A program made the translations under genes and the position numbers. Positions 1-9,988 of a DNA stretch of 64,000 nucleotides are shown here, piece after piece. The first letter of the stretch is position 1. Each line of letters opens with the position of its first letter. The notes under the pieces were generated by a model. It ran no database searches, had not been told where the DNA came from, and worked only from the letters and a program-made list of their open reading frames with translations. This stretch comes from Kingdonia uniflora (lineage: Eukaryota > Streptophyta > Magnoliopsida > Ranunculales > Circaeasteraceae), in NCBI GenBank assembly GCA_014058105.1, contig JACGCM010001798.1, positions 1,302,001 to 1,366,000 on the forward strand, read 5' to 3'.

Positions 1-854
1 TACACCCCTGTTAAATAGTATAAATTATTCATCAACCACAAGTTAATTTAAAAGAGAGATTTATTTACAAGGTTCCACAAACACCAATTTCATATAAATA
101 AATAAGGTCTCAATCTACCTAAAACATTAAAAATTATTGCTCAATCACTAAATACAACTTGAGCATTCAAATTAATTATCCAACCTCTTACGCACTAAAC
201 ATGGAACCATCAACACACGAACAATATCTCTACGTATAATAAACACTTACTTGTATCGCTCCCATAATTATTAATAAACTACCTGAAACAAAGAAAAATC
301 AAATTGTTACAACCTCAACTACAACATATAAAAATAATTACAAACCAAAAGAAAATAAAACAATGAGGTACACATTATGAAACTGAAAATATAAAAAATC
401 AAATGACGCGTTACATCTATATCAAAGTCCTGCGCGGAAGCAAATCAAATAGGAGAAATCCTACCGAAATTTTGACAACACTTACTCTGTAAATTGGACA
501 TTTCCATTTTACCTGCTAGAAAATATGTACAATTTATAAACACTCAAGTGAATAACGTAATCTTTCGGTTTGAGAACGCTTAGGGCCAGTATACACATAG
601 CACGCTCCCAATTCCTAAGATTATGAAATCCACACAAATTGCACGACAATTGGATAACACATTAAAGTCATATCAACCATGAGGCCTGATAATATATATA
701 AATCTCAACAACTATAAACATTAACATTTGATTAAATATAATTTCATAGCATGAGTATAAATATCTAGAAGTTGCGACACTATACCACCAAATGTTACTC
801 GACATGAAGTATGATAAAATGTAAAGTATTCGTATACATCAAGAATAAACATAC
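1..854. other. No gene seen, AT-rich
   Basis: No open frame or RNA gene is supported here. Because the next feature is an internal exon of a minus-strand gene, this stretch is probably intron or downstream sequence of that gene. I looked for the exon that should follow the phosphatase exon and did not find it, so it may lie outside the window. Confidence 0.4.
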
Positions 855-915
855 CTGAAAGGACTAGAAGGCTCTTGCAACCAGTATTTTGTCCAAAAAG
901 AATATCAGTGTCAAT
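855..915 (-). CDS. Phosphoglycolate phosphatase-like, single internal exon
   Basis: Read on the minus strand, a 61-bp exon lies between a good acceptor (GCTTTGTAG) and a good donor (CAG/GTATG). It translates to IDTDILFGQNTGCKSLLVLSG with the last codon split by the donor. This matches the conserved region of plant phosphoglycolate phosphatase / 4-nitrophenylphosphatase HAD enzymes, where motif IV (G-D-R-L-x-T-D) runs into I-L-F-G-Q-N-x-G-C-K-T-L-L-V-L-S-G. In that family the enzyme removes phosphate from 2-phosphoglycolate, in the chloroplast or the cytosol depending on the paralogue. Only this exon was recognised; the flanking exons should lie outside the window or beyond diverged introns. 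It may belong to a live gene or be an isolated fragment. The family call rests on about 20 residues. Confidence 0.6.
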
Positions 916-1384
916 CTACAAAGCAAAAACATTTACAGTTAATAATGCCCAAAAGTCACTTTCAAAATGTTCAATTTTACCAAGTCAGTATTAATGTAGA
1001 AAGAGTTTTGGGTAGTGGCGAAGACCAAAATGGAGAACGAAGTAGGTAGTTTGGGAAAGGATATCGCTCCATGGAAGGAATTTGCGACACACCCTAGCTT
1101 TAGCAACTCTATTCTTTAAAGCTAGATGCAAAGCCCAAGAAGACCGGCTACATAGGCTGGTGGCCCTTAAAAAAGTGATAGATCATATTAGTCTAAAAAG
1201 TGGTTAGGGCTTTAAAAAGGCCCCCATAGTGAGGAGAGTGAGCATTAGCCATTGGGTGTGTTGCGGGTATAGGTATCCGAAAAATCATTGGGCTTTAGTA
1301 GTTGTAGTTTGGAGGTGTGAATTGGAAAAGGCGTTGAAACCTTCTGGTGCCTTAGTTTAAATGTAGGTAAGCGCCTTCGAAGTG

Positions 1385-1485
1385 CGAGTTGGTGTTTAGG
1401 ATTCACAAGTCCTTGCACTCCACTACGAAGATCGTGGGAGTTGGTGTTTAGGATTCCCGAGTCCTTGCCCTCCACTACACGAGTC
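1385..1485. repeat. Two-copy direct repeat, period 53 bp
   Basis: The block GAGTTGGTGTTTAGGATTC followed by AGTCCTTGC and CTCCACTAC occurs at 1385 and again at 1438. It lies between the phosphatase exon and the minisatellite at 1.6 kb. No coding function is seen. Confidence 0.7.
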
Positions 1486-1591
1486 CTAAACTACAAAAAA
1501 GCTCCACTAGGGTTTTTTTTTTTTGTAGCTCTTTCTTTTGAGACCTAGCTTTCAAAGCAAAGGGACATTCAGAGGGAAGGGTTCATACCTG

Positions 1592-1830
1592 TGCATTTAA
1601 AACAGATACCTGTGGGACATTCAGAAGAAGGGTTTCATACCTTTGCAACATCAGACACCTTTGCAATGGCAGATACCTTGGCAACATCAGACACCGTACA
1701 CAAGTTCGCATTTAAAACAGATACCTTGGCAACATCATACACCGTACGCAAGTTTGTATTTAAAACAGATACCTTTGCAAATCAGGGGCACCGTACGCAA
1801 GTTCGCATTTAAAACAGATACCTTTGCAAC
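1592..1830. repeat. Minisatellite, about 48-bp unit, abutting the rRNA fragment
   Basis: The block GCATTTAAAACAGATACC recurs at about 1592, 1708, 1756 (GTATTT variant) and 1805. It is joined by GCAACATCAGACACCGTACG-type spacer and AAGTTCGC. Short open frames across this stretch are products of the repeat and not genes. The array stops almost where the mitochondrial rRNA fragment starts. Confidence 0.75.
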
Positions 1831-1844
1831 GAATGAGTCATTCC

Positions 1845-1862
1845 GGCTACTTATTCACCGCA

Positions 1863-1893
<31 letters not shown>

Positions 1894-2150
1894 TCTTCAT
1901 GTTCCCGAGTTGCAGAGAACAATCCGAACTGAGGCAATCTTTCTGGATTCGCTCCGCCTTACAGACTTGCTTCCCATTGGCATTGGCATTGCCATTGTAG
2001 CACGTGTGTGGCCTAGCCCATAAGGGCATTGCGGACTTGACGTCATCCCCACCTTCCTCCAGTATATCACCGGCAGTCCCTTGTGAGTGCGGCAAAAAAA
2101 ACCCTTCTCTTTCTTTTAGAGCCTTATGGGACGTACTATATTGGGGACTT
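1845..2150 (-). pseudogene. rrn18: Nuclear insert of mitochondrial 18S rRNA gene (NUMT), partial
   Basis: The plus strand reads as the complement of the 3' half of a bacterial-type small-subunit rRNA. Landmarks are CTGATCCGCGATTACTAGCG, GTTGCAGAGAACAATCCGAAC, TTGTAGCACGTGTGTGGCC and ACTTGACGTCATCCCCACC. The intervening sequence (CATCTTCATGTTCCCGAG, and the AAAGAAAGAGAAGGG-like stretch before GCCGCACTCACAAGGGAC) fits plant mitochondrial 18S rather than chloroplast 16S. It is a fragment of about 300 bp, with both ends of the rRNA missing and a short GCCAAT duplication inside. It is therefore a dead nuclear copy. The high-coordinate end is uncertain by a few tens of bases. Confidence 0.85.
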
Positions 2151-2329
2151 TCATCAACAACATTGGCGAGTGTATACCTAGAGATAAATAGCTGATGCAG
2201 TTTGCACTGGATATAAATACTGAAAATAAACCATGTAACCCTACAGAGGATGAAAAACAAATCTGAAAAGATCTACAAGGCAACTTTTCAGTCAAATAAG
2301 CATTTGAAGCAACAAGAACAAAGGATCAA

Positions 2330-3250
2330 CAGCTTGGTGGTGGAGGTATGTTTGAAGTAGTGGATTACACCCAAGACTAAATGGGTTTGCTTGGAGAATG
2401 ATTAACAAAATTCTCCCACTGGATAATAATATCAGGAAAAAAAACATATAGCTTTCATCCATGTCCTATGTGCTATGCAGATAAAGAAGAGGAGAATCAT
2501 ATCCTTTGTAGCTCCTATATTGCTTCAAATTTATGGCAGTGGGCTACTAGCATATTTCAGTATATACCAATGACAGATGCATACAACTGGAAAACCATCT
2601 TAGGAGGAAACAAAAACAGTAGCCCTTAACTCAAAGAATTATGGATCTTCATGATTTTTTCTATTTGTAATTGTATTTGAAAAACCAAGAATAATTACAG
2701 GTTTGAAGGAAGGCAAACAACCATCCAGATGATGAACCAACAAATATTTAGTGATGTAAGAGATACAACCACACTCACTAAGAAAGCAATGAAGACTACT
2801 ATTCATGATCTTCAGGTAATAAAACAACTAGCTACAGGTTCAATGCAAGTACATAAAGGCACCCACAATCAAAAGATGCTGGTGGGGGCTTCCAAATGAA
2901 GGAGAAGCAAGGGTTTGCTGTGATGGATCAGTTCTTGGAAATCTAGGAGTTATAGGTGCTGGTATAGTATACAAAGACAGTGCAGGCTCAGTTTTGAGAA
3001 CATGTAGCAAATCACTAGGCACCAACAAATTACATGGCTGTTATATAGGCAATATATTATATTATTCACCGTTGAACAAAAAAGAAGCAATATATGAAGG
3101 ACGAGCAAGTTGTAGTACAGGGTTCGCTTGGTTTCAGATTCTAAAGTTGTAGGGAGAATGTTCCTTGACTTTGTTGTCTCTTTGTCTAGGATATCAGTGG
3201 CATAATTCTAGATATAATTAACTTATTTTAGGTACTCTACTCATGTTAAG
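2330..3250 (+). pseudogene. LINE-type retrotransposon relic (zf-RVT plus RNase H)
   Basis: Conceptual translation of three broken frames gives a zf-RVT-like stretch. It has a lysine/tryptophan-rich start near 2365, LPLDNNIRKKN near 2410, then CPMCYADKEEENHILC near 2465 and ASNLWQW near 2525. This is followed by an RNase H (RVT_3)-like stretch near 2885: WWGLPNEGEARVCCDGSVLG, then GVIGAGIVYKDSAGSVLR. That order is the 3' end of plant LINE-1-type elements, or of genes made from them. Stops and frame changes are frequent and no poly(A) tail is evident. Only the C-terminal domains are visible. Confidence 0.65.
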
Positions 3251-5009
3251 CATTGCCTTTGGTATAATATATCATAGGTGATCTATCATATACACTATTA
3301 AAAAATATCGCAATAATGGACAATTTTTTATAGTATACTACACATGTACAACTCGACTTTTTGTTTCTTTCAAAAATAAATGTAAGCATTATATACATGT
3401 ATCCGTGATATATCGGACCTTTAAATCATGTAGTTGGATATTTTGATACATGCTGGTGATATATGTTGTTTGTTTCTATCCATAGTGTTCGTAAAACTTC
3501 TTTCTTAACAAATTGGCATTCTGAAAAGAAAAAAAGTTGGGCATCTAGTACTATTTGTTTCTTTCAAAATTATGATCGTTCATGAGATATGATTTGACAC
3601 GATTAATGAGATATTGTTGACATATTATTTTGTCACAATTATTTGTTTTCAACAGTTTTGATCTATAATAAGAGCTTTATTAAGGGTAAAAAATAGTCTG
3701 TAAATAAAGAATTAAGAATAGACCATATATTTTGGTGCTCGAACTTCGTTATTAACATTATAGCATAGATAACTTGGGTATCTGTTGAGGATTTGAAGTG
3801 CATACTTCATGCATCATGGTATAAAGAAAATAATTACTTATCCAAAATACAGAGAACACATATCATGCCATCAAACTATAAAGTGAATAAATACATTTTA
3901 CTAATACACATGGGAAATTTTTAAACAAAAAATCAACAAACAAGGAAAGCTTACCTCAATTTGAAACCCCAAATCATACTAAACCCTCAAATCGTCCAAC
4001 AAGCCGCAAAGAATAAACAGAGACCTATACAAAAATAAAAGAACAATAGAGATGTACGAAACCCTAAGAAATAAAAATCACAAATTAAAAGAGAGGCAGA
4101 CCATTGAAAATAAAAGAGCTTAGCCAAAAGAAAAAATTTATCACAGAACTTTCCCAAATTAATAATTTTGTTAGAAGTTAAAATCAAATAGAGAGGACTC
4201 CATTGATTTTAAATACCCAAGTTAATGGGTATCATAGATTTTGGGATTAAAAATACCAAAATGTTGGATTTGATGACATAATCAAAGAGAAGAGTGCATT
4301 ACAAAAATCATAGAGCTTACCAACGACTTTGCTTATCACAAACTATCCCTAATTCAATGATTTTGCTCACAAAATTTAAGGTGAGAGAAGAGAAGATGGA
4401 AAGAGAAATCCTACCTTCTACTCGTTTACGAGGATTTGAATCCCAATTTAATTTTGGTTCAATAACTAAAACCTAACTTAATGAGAATCCTAAAATTTTG
4501 GGAAAAAATCATGGAGAGAGGGAAACCAATTTTCTAATTGGATTTGCCGAAGGAAAACCATCGATTCCCATATTTTGGAAGGAACGGGAAGAAAGTTCTG
4601 AAAGGAAAAAGAAACACGGGCACTTATAAGCAAATACGACAAATACAATAAAACGTCTACAAATGTTAGTCATTTTTTTCTCTCTATTTTTGTGTAGTAA
4701 AACAAACAACAACCAATTTGAAATTAAAATTTTGTTTACCAAATTGAGGAGAGATGAGGTGAAGGAGGTAAAGTTTTCGTTTCTTTGAGATTAGTAACAA
4801 ATCGATGAGAGAAGAAGTGAAGTTTTCGTTCACGAAATACCTAGCAGAGAGAGGAGATAACAAAGAGTTTCTATCTTTTGATTTCGCTGCGTACTACAAC
4901 ATGAAATAGATGCGGGAGCTAAAACATTCACGTAATGTTTCGATTTATGCATTTAGCCACAATTTTTTTTAACACAAACCCTTGACTTCAATATCTTTTT
5001 TGGCAAATA
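3251..5009. other. No gene seen, AT-rich spacer
   Basis: This stretch holds short unrelated open frames on both strands with no recognisable domain and poor codon structure. Nothing beyond AT-rich spacer is supported. Confidence 0.4.
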
Positions 5010-5131
5010 AACCTTCGGCCACTACAATAGGCTATTAGCCACGATAAAACTTATGGTACTCTGTCACTGATAAAACATTGGCTAAAACTAAAAGCTATCA
5101 GTAGCCATTGCCCATTTTTCTTGTAGTATCA
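5010..5131. mobile_element. Possible terminal fragment of a CACTA-like DNA transposon
   Basis: The stretch ends in CCCATTTTTCTTGTAGTA. Its complement starts TACTACAAGAAAAATGGG, close to the common plant CACTA terminus CACTACAAGAAAA. Inside are short repeats built on AGCCA/TGGCT (TTAGCCACGA, TTGGCTAAAAC, CAGTAGCCATTGCC), as in subterminal regions. No matching second end was found, so this is a fragment or a misread. Confidence 0.35.
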
Positions 5132-5574
5132 GTTAACTAGACTACCTATAGACAGAAGATGACAGTGAAAGGCACGAGAGTTTTGAAAGCCTCCATCGCC
5201 AAAACTCTCCAATACTCAACCACGAAAACCTCACAAACAATCACACACATTATCAACCCAATACGTTTAACAACACCCACCAACACTTCAAATTTTGGAT
5301 TCCCCTCTTTCTCCACTGCACATCAGAAAGTACCAATTCTAGGAATTATTTATTATGTGGTTACCATAGATAAATAGAAACTAGCAATTCAGCAAATCAT
5401 AAACTATCAATTCAGCAAATCACCAAGAGCAGCAACAATAAAAGAATTAGGGTTTCAGTTTTAGGGTTGTGATCGTGTATTGGGGTTTATCACAGTCGCA
5501 GAGAGTTGAGGGAGGAAAGATTGCGGGGAAGGGGAGTTAACTTGTGTGCACGAAATTGAGCATTTTTGTTTTCA

Positions 5575-5866
5575 CAATGTTTTTGTCCACCCCTAAACTT
5601 CAACTATAAGAGACGGCCATGTCCAGCAGTCCCTAAACTTATACAATTAGGGACGGCCAAATTCAAGAGTCCCTAAATCTTTACAATTAGGGACGCCCAA
5701 ATCCAACAGTCCCTAAACTTATATTATTAGGGACAGTAATTATTTTCATCTCATAAACTAAAATATTATAGACTAATTCAAAACCGTCCCAAATATTTTA
5801 TTATTAGAGACAAATTTTACTCCACCTCTAATATCTGGTCACTAATAATTATTTTTTTGTAGTTGT
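5575..5866. repeat. CACTA-type subterminal repeat array
   Basis: Four diverged copies of a unit of about 40 bp, (A)GTCCCTAAACTTATACAATT followed by AGGGACGGCCAAAT, occur between 5580 and 5740. Dispersed GTCCC/GGGAC motifs follow, and the end is TTTTTTTGTAGTTG. GGGAC subterminal motifs next to a TTTTTGTAGTG-like end are typical of plant CACTA elements. The other end is not visible. The array is cut off by the gypsy remnant that starts near 5867. Confidence 0.5.
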
Positions 5867-7137
5867 GGCTATTATTTTATTTTACTCGGGACGAGCAAAA
5901 GACAAGTTTGGGAGTATTTGATGAGCGCGTAATTATGAAATTTTTAATATACCCGAACATGTATTTTAGTCGTCCATTATATTTAATTTTGGGTACTTAT
6001 GTACGTTTGTTTGATTGCATCTATTGGAGATGGATATTTGAAACCAAGCTCTTAAAGTCAAGTAAAAGTGTCTCCAGCAGTTCATAGCACAAAAAGTCAA
6101 AGACACAATATTTTTGCTCTCAAGATTGAAGAAATATATACACAAATATTCTTGGAGAATAAGATCAAAAAATATATTGCATCCAAGATTCTTGAAGATA
6201 TTTTATATTGAAGATATATGCAAAAAATTTCATGAATAAAGATTTATACATCACTTAAGAGAATTATATGCAAAAATCTTAGGTGATTGGTTGTAAAATT
6301 ACAAGATATTATTGTGAAAATATTTTTTACAATTTAATGTATTGTTTATAAATTTGGGTTTCTTCACCTATAAAAGGAACCCTCCCCCCATTGTAATTGG
6401 GCATCTCATATTAGATCAAGTTTATAAGAAATAAAGTCTTAGTTTTATTTAATTGTCTTCTCTCTCTTTTATTTTCTTTTGTAAATAGTTATTTAGTTCA
6501 TACAATGATCTTGAGAATGATATAAGGCTAATATCTTATAGCTATGACTAGAAGGAAGCTTTACCCGAGTAACAATAGTTACATTATAGTTCTAGGATTA
6601 GTTCTCTTTTGCAATTTTCTAAAATAGCTATAATCTACTTCTAGGCTTAATCATAGCTAGTAAGTGAATTTAGACTACTTAGCCAAAATCTCGTGTTATA
6701 ACTATTAAACCGAATTTTATAGCAAACACGAAGAGAACTCATAAGAGAAATTCGACCAAACTTAACCATAGTTAGAAGAATTTCTCCTACTCATCGGATT
6801 AAGTAAAACCTAATTTGACAAACCTTATATGGCTAACCATGGATCTAGGATTGACATTTACATCGAGGATACCCTACCCGGGATTTTTGACACGAATAAT
6901 CCGCCTAGTAAATCTATATAATTGCTATTATTGTTTTGGTTGGGCCGAATTCTAGTTGTCACTATTCTCTTGTTATTTCTTTTTTTTTAATCTATCTCTT
7001 ATAAAACCGTAATTTGGCCTAGAAAGTATTTGTTTTCTCAAACCTCCTTGTGGATTCAATCTCACTCATCCGTGCTACAATTCGACAACTGTACTTTGAG
7101 CGGGTATTTTGTTAGAGGCTCTAAAAACCTCTTATCA
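5867..7137 (+). mobile_element. Ty3/gypsy remnant: about 50 bp internal end plus 1219-bp 3' LTR
   Basis: A purine-rich stretch ending AAGTTTGGGAGTATT (5905-5918) precedes an LTR that starts TGATGAGCGCGTAATTATG at 5919 and ends CTCTTATCA at 7137. The layout of internal tail, polypurine tract and LTR is that of the 3' end of a plant gypsy element; the remainder is missing. A diverged second copy of this LTR, without the internal tail, lies at 59182-60382 inside Tat-2. The two agree over more than 1 kb, except that the second lacks the last 45 bp or so. No target duplication was found. Confidence 0.7.
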
Positions 7138-7144
7138 GGGTGAT

Positions 7145-7687
7145 TGTAGATCGACCACCGTTGGCTACCAAGGCCGTGACCCTAAAACTTGTTAGTGCAG
7201 TGATCGACATCAGGTATAAACATCCGGTCGACATCGACTAAGCCCAGCTTCCATAACCAGAACTCAGGAAAGAGTCAACTAAGATATCGACCTCTACCAG
7301 ATCGAGTCGAGGTTGCCAACTAAGCAAAGTCAATAAGAAACAGTTGTAAAGAGAGAAAGACAAGTAGTGTACAGTTGTTGTATTGAGGGTGTAATAGTAA
7401 TTAAACCCCTGGCCTAGCTCTCACTCTCCTAGGGTTCTATAAATAGAGGAGGGACATATGGTAAGTGGTTTAGATTTCCTTTCAAAACATGGCCAAAGCG
7501 ATTAGCTCGACCACATTAGATAGCTTTTGTAATCAAGCGGATACACACATATATATATATACAACCTTATATTCAAATCCTCTTTGGAGGTCGTGCATCA
7601 TCCTCATTAACTGAACTCACTCAAATACTGTCAAACCCCTTGCATAATATATAACACACACCCCTTCTTCTGAATTAGGCCCTTACA
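7145..7687 (+). mobile_element. Probable LTR-like fragment with TATA box
   Basis: The stretch contains a good plant TATA context (TTCTATAAATAGAGGAGGG, near 7435) and ends GAATTAGGCCCTTACA. That end parallels the Tat-1 LTR end GAATTAGGCTATTACA at 20617. No primer-binding site follows, so it reads as a solo or truncated LTR. The left boundary and target duplication could not be fixed. Confidence 0.4.
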
Positions 7688-7779
7688 TGTCACATTTTGA
7701 TCACTACGCTTTAGGTCCAACATCCCTGCTTTCCTGATCTAACCCTGGAATCAAAAAGGCAGATTTACTATCTGAAATC

Positions 7780-7953
7780 AATTGTTAAAATGATTTTTCT
7801 TGATAAAATATTAATTGATAAAACATTGCAATTTACCATATTAATAAAAAGTAAGATAAAGAGATTACATCCAGCTTTTACTCATTCAATTATAAAAAGT
7901 ACGAAGAGATTACAATCTACTATCTTTATTGATAAATAAAAAAATATATATCT
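7780..7953 (+). promoter_or_regulatory. Upstream region of peptide gene 1, damaged
   Basis: The stretch from AATGATTTTTCTTGATAAAAT to GATTACATCCAGCTTTTACTC matches the promoter of peptide gene 3, which is now split between 17440-17531 and 46442-46480. Compared with genes 3 and 4, the TATATAAACCCTAG element and everything down to the start codon are missing. The deletion joins TTGATAAATAAAAAAATATA directly to the AAGCTCATCAAC of the signal peptide exon. Confidence 0.6.
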
Positions 7954-8295
7954 AAGCTCATCAACGTTACTCTTGCTCTCTCTACCGTCACTGAAGGTAA
8001 GTACAATTATCTTCAACCACGTTTTATTTGTGAACAACAATTTATATTTCATTTTTTTTCTTCTTCTTTTTCCGTAATTATAGGCAGAGCGAATCCAATG
8101 TCGATTACTAAGATTGGAAATAGTGATTCTGGGACATTCAATGACAGCAAACTCTATTTTTCTATATGTTCTCAATCGACATCTCCATCGACAACATGCC
8201 ATTTTGAAACCGGACCTTGCTGGATATGTGTGCCAATCAAAGGAGAACTAAGATATTATCGAACTATAGAAGATTGCCAGGCTATGTGTCACTAA
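7954..8295 (+). pseudogene. Cysteine-rich secreted peptide gene 1, start codon lost
   Basis: Exon 1 (7954-7996) encodes KLINVTLALSTVTEG across the splice. Against genes 2 and 4 it lacks the ATG, the first residues and about eight residues of the hydrophobic core; reading back in frame meets TAA at 7933 before any ATG. The intron (7997-8083, 87 bp, GTAAGT...TATAG) is intact and in phase 1. Exon 2 (8084-8295) is intact and codes for a mature peptide with all six cysteines: ICSQSTSPSTTC, GPCWIC, then YYRTIEDCQAMC near the end. An ATG at 8098 inside exon 2 would give a protein without a signal peptide and is unlikely to be the start. AATAAA lies at about 8368. A recent start-loss pseudogene is most likely, unless an upstream exon supplies a start. 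Confidence 0.75.
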
Positions 8296-8365
8296 TGATG
8301 CATGTTTAAGTGGTTCATCCTCCAGTTATTTGATGTTTCATTACTTTCGAATTACTCTATGTTTT

Positions 8366-8374
8366 AAATAAAGT
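8366..8374 (+). terminator. Polyadenylation signal of peptide gene 1
   Basis: AATAAAGT stands about 70 bp past the stop codon, in a 3' region shared with genes 3, 4 and 5 (GTTATTTGATGTTTC, then CGAATT-CTCTATG, then AATAAAGT). The conserved position in paralogues supports it. Confidence 0.6.
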
Positions 8375-8399
8375 TGGATTCTCGGGTCTATTTTTGCAA

Positions 8400-9378
8400 A
8401 TTGATAAATGTGTTTCGTAATCAGGTGACCTGTAATTATCTTCTAATGGAATGATGATCTCATTTTGGTATACTAGATTTAGTTTTACTGCCAAATAATT
8501 GTCTGAATGGGTTGAGGCCTAGTTCTCATTTTCTTTATCAACAATTTTGGTAATGCAGCAAATTCACCAATAAAATTCTAAAAAAAAAGAAAAAAAAATG
8601 CAACTTGGTCTGAATCACAAAACTAGGTCCTTCTCTTTTGATGATTTTGTTTGACGCCTCGCGTAGCTTATATTTTGAAGAGTCAATTGATCCCTTTCAT
8701 CCAAGCCTTCAATCACAGACCTATACATAGCACACGCACCTACGGAAGAGGTGATTTTGTGGCTCTGATGAGTCCTTTAAATATCACATTTGCAGACCCC
8801 TAAGCATAGCCGTTTTGCAATCCAGTGCCCCCTTAATAACGTGCTAATTAGATTGAATGTAACATTTTTACTATGCTTTAGGGTCCTGCATACCTTCATG
8901 ACACAGAGTGGCAGGATTTATGCTTTGAAACCATTTATTGGATAAATTTTTCTAGATTCAACATTATTTGATAAACCAATTATTAAAACATATTCTTATA
9001 GCTGATATACATTTTTAGAGGCAATCGTGTCAACTAAATTAGGAAAACAAAAAAAGTTAAAGAGAATGACACTGCACATTCTCTTCTACAAGATGCTAGC
9101 GTTTAGCACATAATCAATGATTATATACCTCAGCATCATCACCGCCAGCTTCAAGAAAAAGAAAGACAACATTGCCATAGCTTAAAGCTTTTTCCCTGTT
9201 GACGAGAGATTTTGTGTACTTACCATAAATCTGGTCTAGCATGTCTTGAGACCATTCTTACATCTTTTTCTACGACTCTTAACCCCGTCCCGTCCCAATA
9301 TAATTAATCCTTTATCAATGTTGTCTTTGCTTCTAGCCAAAAGTTTTTCCTTATCAAATGAGGGTACAACATACATAT
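8400..9378. other. Duplicated 3' flank of the peptide family, then unassigned spacer
   Basis: The first 130 bp (ATCAGGTGACCTGTAATTATC ... GCCAAATAATTGTCTGAATG) also follow gene 3 near 47010-47100 and, in part, gene 4, so they belong to the repeated unit of the array. The remainder to 9378 has no recognisable gene. It may include intron and distal sequence of the DA1-like gene, but I could not match an exon. Confidence 0.5.
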
Positions 9379-9945
9379 TGTTGGGTATGAACTCGAATTG
9401 GAAATTGTCGAAGTCGTTCGAACGAACTCATGTACTCCTTGGAATTTTGGCCCAAGAGTTAATCTCGTTCGAACGAGCTTGGATGTCGTTTGAACGAGAT
9501 GCTATGTTTATAGGGTTTGGAGACCAACTATTGCAAAGTCGTTTGAACGAGCTTGGAGTCGTTCGAACGAGCTTCGCGTAGGTTTGCCTTAGATGTTAGA
9601 GTTATGCATCGAGATCTGTACTACTTGTATTTTTGGTATTCTAGTATATTAAGAAGACTTAGATTATTTTGTTATCTATCTTTTGATGAGTTTAACCTTA
9701 GAGAGGCTAGGGTTTGAGAGACTCCATTAAAGCTTGAGAAGCTTGAGAGATCATTGTAACCTGTTTGATATCATAGTGAATTGTTCGTGGGGAGTAGTTT
9801 TTCATCCGCAAGGGTTTTCCACTTCCCTTCTCCGGGTAAATTTCTTGTGTTCTTTATTGTCTTTGTTTGATTTACTTCTTGTGTTGGCCATTTCCGCGTT
9901 TCATTCTTCGTAGGGAAGAGAGAGTAGCTACCTCTATTCTCAACA
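9379..9945 (+). repeat. Copia-1 5' LTR, 567 bp
   Basis: The repeat starts TGTTGGGTATG and ends TCTCAACA. It carries five copies of the palindrome TCGTTCGAACGA or a one-base variant, centred near 9419, 9470, 9491, 9544 and 9564. It is 37 bp shorter than the 3' LTR, which has one more palindrome and an extra GAAATT block. Confidence 0.95.
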
Positions 9946-9947
9946 AT

Positions 9948-9959
9948 TGGTATCAGAGC
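9948..9959 (+). other. Copia-1 primer-binding site
   Basis: TGGTATCAGAGC, three bases after the LTR, is complementary to the 3' end of plant initiator methionine tRNA, the standard primer of plant copia elements. Confidence 0.95.
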
Positions 9960-9988
9960 GAGTGTTAGAGCTTGTGTAGTGAAGAACG

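Noticed and set aside
1591..1885. Two overlapping plus-strand frames of 73-80 residues
   Set aside because: They are translations of the 48-bp minisatellite in different frames and run into the rRNA fragment.
1847..2260. 137-residue minus-strand protein
   Set aside because: It is the sense strand of a mitochondrial 18S rRNA fragment; open only by chance.
8098..8295. Stand-alone 65-residue protein starting at the ATG at 8098
   Set aside because: The ATG is an internal Met of exon 2; paralogues show a signal exon and intron upstream, and translation from here would give no signal peptide.
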